DNA of 64,000 bases from Myrmaecium sp. VS I D KN 1 (lineage: Eukaryota > Ascomycota > Dothideomycetes > Valsariales > Valsariaceae), in the NCBI GenBank assembly GCA_019775845.1, contig JADQAV010000003.1:310001-374000 (forward strand), read 5' to 3'. Shown in pieces: positions 59,476-64,000 of this stretch. The position numbers and the translations under genes were made by a program. The notes beneath the pieces were generated by a model, which saw only the letters and a list, made by a program, of their open reading frames with translations, was not told the DNA's origin and did no database searches. The first letter of the stretch is position 1; every line of letters starts with the position of its first letter.

Positions 59476-61484
59476 ATCTATCGAACTCTGGGAGGGACAG
59501 AGCCCTCAGCACCAGATTCCTGAGCCGGCCGAAGTGAGATGCAATCGCCTCGCTAGCCGATCTGCAGTATCTTGTATCAAGTTGCCGAAAATAGACACTC
59601 GGAGAATGGGTGGGAGGGGGAGAGGTGGCTCGAGTGGGCGCAGTGCAGCGTGGACGGTGCGAGAGCTACGCAATAGAAAGCGATGTGCCAACTTCCGGGT
59701 GCGACTCAAGTGCAGGAAGGCTGACCACAGTGGCAGGTCGGTGCAAGGATTTCGTGGGTGAAGCCCGAAGGTGCGGTCGAGGGCCAGACGCAAGTGTGTG
59801 TGGGTAGCTGACGTCGAGATACTGCCTTGCGAAACGCGAGCACGCGGGCGGCTATGCAGTTGGAGGCAGCTGCACCCAGGTGTCTGCAGCGCCGTTGAGG
59901 TAGGAGACGTTGCTGGGGGGTGGGGGGATGCTAGGATGCGGGCCTGACGGTCGTGAAGTCGCAAGCGGGAAATGATCGGTGGGAGTAGGTCGAAGGCTGG
60001 ATGAGGGTGGACGAGAGCTGCAGACAGGTTGCGCGGTAAAGAGGGTTGCCCGCCGGCCAGCTTGGATCCCTTGGGACGTGAGGTAAGGTAAGGGCTTGGC
60101 CCAGCGATCGCGTCGGAAGCTGGAGGTTGTGCTCCGGCAGGGTGACTACGGGGCAGTAGCAGTAACTTAACTTACCTCACCTTAGTACCACTCACTAGTA
60201 CCTTACGTGAGGTGCTGTAACTATACCTACGACCGCGGGGCTGAAGCTTTGGATGATGGAGTCTTCCGAGCCGAGCTGAGTTCCGTTTGGCTGGGGTGGG
60301 GTTAGATTGCAGGTTTATGTTCGGTCGAATCCACACGAGAGATGATGGACGAGAGCGAGAAGCAGAAGACGGACGACGTGTATTTGGTGGGTTAGACGTG
60401 CTTCCTGCTAGGATTGCGAGGAGGAGGGAGGACTAGGGGGCTTGAAGAAGGGGAGGAGGGAAGAAGAAGAAGAAGAAGCCTCATGAGGCCAAGGCGGAAG
60501 GCAGGTCGTGTTTCACAGGTTCATCGGATAGAGGTAAGGTACGGTACAGGATTACTTGAGGCACTCTGTACAAATCGTAATTCAAGGTACCGTACAAAGT
60601 ATAATTATAGGTACTGGTAATAAGGTAATGCACTTCTCGCTACAGCTCCCTCTCGCACCGGGCTGGAGATTCTTTTGACTCTCACACGTTGATTACTCCC
60701 ATTTACCCAAGCTGTCTCTACTTACATCGTTCATGTATTTAACTATCAATCTACGGTCGGCCCGGGTAGGTATGGAAGATCACGGCCGACCTTGGACGAA
60801 TAGAACAGGACAGCGACCGACAGGGTGGGAAAGGCAAGCCGGAGGGCAACTGGATGACAGCAAGCTTACCGGCTGACTGCCTGGCCGGCTGACCTGCTGG
60901 CGGGAGAGGCCGCCGCGGACTCTCACAGAATCAGAGCGATGACGATGACGATGATGATGAGCGTAATTATACACACAATTCATCCTCCTGGTCCGCTCGT
61001 ACTCAGTAAGGTGCAGTACTTTCCTTACACGCTGGTTAGAGACTGGTGAGGGAGGGCAACGAGCCGCTTTGGGGGTGGAAGGAGAGGAAGAATTCTTTGT
61101 TACGGTCCGTCTGTCGTGTACTCCGTAGTGCGGCGCCAAATAGACACAGGAACAGGACGGAAACAGCTTTATGGACGATGCACGGAAGAGGCAAGGCGGT
61201 AAGAGGAGAGTAGAGATGGACTTTTAAACTCAGTTAACGTGCCGCCGGCGTCGTGCTTGCTAGGGCGCCCTGGGGCAGTGAGCTTTCTTCTGCGGAGCGG
61301 GCGTGTCGTCACGTACCCTGGAAAATTGAGCTCTCCTCCGAACCTGCAGGAGCAACCGCCATTCCCACCGCCTTATCGACAACGAACTCCATTCAAATTC
61401 AAGCGCTCCAAACAGCATCCCATTTGCCAACCCTCGCACCGTAATATACCCATCGCATCCCTTCGTCAACGCCTCAAGCACATA
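59476..61484. promoter_or_regulatory. divergent RhoGAP / TIM9 intergenic region
   Basis: Two kilobases contain both promoters. Bases 60165-60215 and 60535-60630 are rich in GGTAC/GTACC motifs, some in inverted orientation. A GATGAC run lies near 60936-60960. Open frames are short and unrecognisable. Confidence 0.45.
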
Positions 61485-61891
61485 ATGGACGGGTAAGACA
61501 CCGCGACCGCATCCGCATCGTCCGGAAAAAGACTGCCCAGGAATAGAAAAACTGACCGCAAGCAGCCTTACCGCAACCGAGCAGCGCGAGCTCCAGGGCC
61601 GCATGGAGCGCAAGCAGATGAAGGAGTTCATGACCGTACGTCCCGCATCCCTCGCCCCCCATTGCTTCGCCTTTCTGACTCCGTTCCTCCCCGTAGATGT
61701 ACTCCAACCTCGTCCAGAAGTGCTTCGACGACTGCATCAGCGACTTCACCAGCCGGACCCTCGGCTCCCGCGAGGAGGGCTGCGTCCTCCGCTGTGTCGA
61801 CAAGCAGCTCAAGGCCTCGGAGCGCCTCGGCAACCGCTTCCAGGAGCAGAACGCTGCCATGGCTCAGTCCGGCACCATGCCGGGCCGGTAA
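61485..61891 (+). CDS. TIM9: Tim9, small TIM chaperone of the mitochondrial intermembrane space
   Basis: Exons 61485-61492, 61566-61635 and 61697-61891 encode 90 residues. The twin CX3C motifs are present at 35/39 (CFDDC) and 55/59 (CVLRC), and [22 protein letters not shown] and [14 protein letters not shown] are typical of Tim9. With Tim10 it forms a hexamer that escorts carrier and beta-barrel precursors across the intermembrane space; the two disulfides are formed by the Mia40 pathway. The first coding exon is only 8 nt (ATG GAC GG). Two AG acceptors 3 nt apart (61562 and 61565) could give MDGSLTATE or MDGLTATE; the latter fits relatives better. Confidence 0.96.
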
Positions 61892-63132
61892 AATGGTCGA
61901 AGAAGGGTGTAGCTCTGTTTACTTCGGGGATCCGCGGATGTTGAAAAACCCGCTTCCTTTGGGAACGAAAAGGGAGAGAAAAAGAAATGAAGGATAATTG
62001 TACAATATCACGTCGGCAAGCTTGGACCGGGAATGAGGATTAAGGATCAGGCGGATGGATGCATTTGTGGGCTGCTGACGTTTTGGTGGGCGTCCTGGGT
62101 TCGGTACAGCTTTTCGTTGCGGTGATACGCCAGACAGCTGCCGCTGGGTAGTATTTGGTGCCCAAGCGGAAGACGTTGGTCGTGCGGGCATGTGGATAGG
62201 GTTCGCTCTCAATTCAATCCAGAAAAAAATTCGTACCAGAGTGCTTTTCTTTCCCATACTCAACTGGTTAAGGACGGTATGATACCAAGCTGAGGTCAGG
62301 GCCACTTACATTGCCATACCGGAGTACGGTTTGCGGCAGCGGGAAGTGGAAGCAACTGATTCGGCAATGCGAGTATCAAGGCTGGTTGACTCCTAGGTAC
62401 AGACAGTACATATTGTCCCGACTATCTTGTCAACCGCCGCCACTCCTTCTGTCTCGGTTCGGTGAAGAGAAGAATTTTGATAGCAGGTCCCTCATGCGAG
62501 GATGGACTTTCATGGAGGATAGGTTGCTCCACGGTTCATTCGGTACGCGATTCGGCCTATATTCACCACCATAATGTACTCGTCCTCCAGGTTGTCAAGA
62601 GGGGGGAGCGGCAATCCATATAGGCTTGTCGGCATGCCTGATGGGCGTGGGATTGGATTGCTCTAGAAAGGAATCAGTTGTACTAAAAATTAGAGTTCGT
62701 AAGCCGATTAAAGCAGCCTTACACTTTAGGATATACCTCTTCATCGAAGGTGTAGGAGATATGAGATGTGGGAAGGAGGATAAATGTAGCTCTTACGGTT
62801 GCTCTGAAAGGTATGGGAGAGGTTAAGTCAACGGCACGGCAAAAGGAGTCAACCTGACCGTATATCTGTCCTTAAGATCCGGTTGAGCTCAGCCAAACGG
62901 GTCAAGGGTACACGCAAGCGGCGAGCAGGCGCAGTGGGAGAAGTTCCTAAGATTGAGAGAATAGGAGAACTGGATGTAAAACGCGTGCACATGAGGCTTG
63001 CTTGAGCCGTCTCCGCTTCGTAGGTACCTCAACAACCCCTCGTGGATGCCTTAACGACCTCCACATCCCATCTCATACTTCCTCTCCAGAACAATCAGCA
63101 TTCCAACTGGTCTGCCTTAGTCCTCGCTCGAC
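61892..63132. other. spacer downstream of TIM9
   Basis: These 1.24 kb hold the TIM9 3' flank. Bases 62680-62825 are purine-rich and contain a short Cys-containing frame of no known family. I see no supportable gene. Confidence 0.45.
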
Positions 63133-63759
63133 ATGCCAATTCTTCCATCCTTCGAATCAGCCTTTGAGCGGCTCTACCCAGAAACGCCCGAGGAGTGGAG
63201 AGAGTCGACTCGGCGAAGACTCCTATGTACGAGCAGCCAAGCCGTTCCCAGTCTCTCCCTTACTGACCAGAGATTGACGCGCTCAGTGAGCATCTTTCTG
63301 CTTTTCTCGGATCGCGTCGACAACATCGACTTTTTGATCATGCAGACGGACCCATCCGACAGCACGGATGGACACCGATTGAGATACGTCACCGTAATCG
63401 CGACGCAAACAGACCCCGTCAGCTACGACGTGCTCCTGGTGGCCGAGCCGGCGCCGACTAATGCGATTTGGAGGGTCTTGAAGGATGCGGTTGAGCAAGA
63501 GCTGCACCGACGGACCAGGGGTTATTGCTTGGAGGATGACCGTGAGCGAGGTCAACTCGTACTTTGCGAGGGCTGAGGGCTCATGCTATGTGCAGGCCCA
63601 CATAAACTTCCACGCGTATTCCGATTGGATTAATCGAAAACCCCGAGGATACCAGCTATCAATTGGTGAGTTGAGCTTTTGGTCAGTTATACGCTACAGT
63701 AGCTAATATTCAAGGAGTCCTCAGATGTACCGGCTGCTCTTTGCTACACTGCCTTATGA
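63133..63759 (+). CDS. small protein of unknown function, exon structure uncertain
   Basis: An open frame from 63133 gives 147 residues if unspliced (stop at 63576). Splice-like signals suggest more exons: a weak GTACTT donor near 63562 with a TATGTGCAG acceptor ending near 63599, and a strong GTGAGT donor near 63665 with a CTAAT branch and CAG acceptor near 63724. Joined that way it would read on through HINFHAYSDWINRKPRGYQLSI to a stop at 63757-63759. No domain is recognised. The body is moderately hydrophilic, with a beta-like stretch (VSIFLLFSDRVDNIDFLI) and no signal peptide. It could be a lineage-specific gene or a chance frame. Confidence 0.33.
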
Positions 63760-64000
63760 TACGGTCTGTCGCTACGCCTTTCAAAGGGAATATAAGGAAC
63801 ACGCACACCTCCCGTCGAAAATTGGGATGAGATGACTAAAAAGGAAAACATTCATGATGCTTGAGGAGACCAACATGGCTTACATTGGCTTGAAGACTTC
63901 ACCGGCATCAAAACGAACGTGTGATATGCAAGAGGGCACTGTCCAGACCCAGACCTTACTCTCAGTGGTACATTTCTACTCAAAATCACTTCTGGGGTTT
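63760..64000. other. right edge of the window, no feature seen
   Basis: The last 241 bp are mixed sequence without an open frame of interest. A gene beginning beyond the edge cannot be excluded. Confidence 0.4.

Noticed and set aside
62626-62826. 66-codon frame with Cys pairs
   Set aside because: Too short, in purine-rich low-information sequence, no zinc-finger spacing of a known family.

Overview
This window is nuclear DNA of a filamentous ascomycete (Pezizomycotina). The genes are intron-poor, the introns are short (about 50-130 nt) with CTAAC/CTGAC branch points close to the acceptor, codons are GC-rich, and several proteins are typical of the group: fungal Gi-type G-alpha, Mdm10, mL43, Dsn1/Mis13, a C2-domain phosphatidylserine decarboxylase and a Ser/Thr-rich GPI protein. 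The class cannot be fixed from the sequence alone. All gene models were read by eye by joining open frames at GT(GC)/AG sites and checking the phases.

Layout. 0-14 kb: 3' end of URB2 (+), RPS27 (+), then MRT4 (-) and MDM10 (+) sharing a 424-bp divergent promoter, an AT-rich convergent spacer, U1-70K (-) and mitochondrial ribosomal protein mL43 (+) sharing a 356-bp promoter, and triosephosphate isomerase (-). 14-25 kb: a paxillin-like LIM protein (-), a 3-kb gap, INO1 (+), an OB-fold protein that aligns by eye with animal MEIOB (+), and a small coiled-coil protein (+). 25-37 kb: a 3.9-kb gap, the G-alpha subunit (+), a 3-kb gap and PSD2-type phosphatidylserine decarboxylase (+). 37-48 kb: kinetochore protein Dsn1/Mis13 (+), CAND1 (-) and an unnamed mitochondrial membrane protein (+). 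48-64 kb: a PLAC8-family protein (+), a Ser/Thr-rich GPI-anchored protein (-), a Sac7-type RhoGAP (-), Tim9 (+) and a small unknown gene (+).

These are mostly independent housekeeping genes, not a cluster, but some act in shared processes. Urb2, Mrt4 and eS27 belong to cytosolic ribosome assembly. Ino1, Psd2 and the ERMES subunit Mdm10 belong to phospholipid synthesis and transport. Tim9 delivers beta-barrel precursors such as Mdm10 to the SAM complex, in which Mdm10 also works. G-alpha, RhoGAP and the LIM protein belong to signalling and polarity.

The points most worth following are the MEIOB-like gene with its 20-nt microexon and GC-AG intron, a second GC-AG intron in the decarboxylase gene, the unnamed mitochondrial membrane protein, and an Ino2/Ino4-like site upstream of INO1. 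I saw no CRISPR array, rRNA, convincing tRNA or intact transposon.
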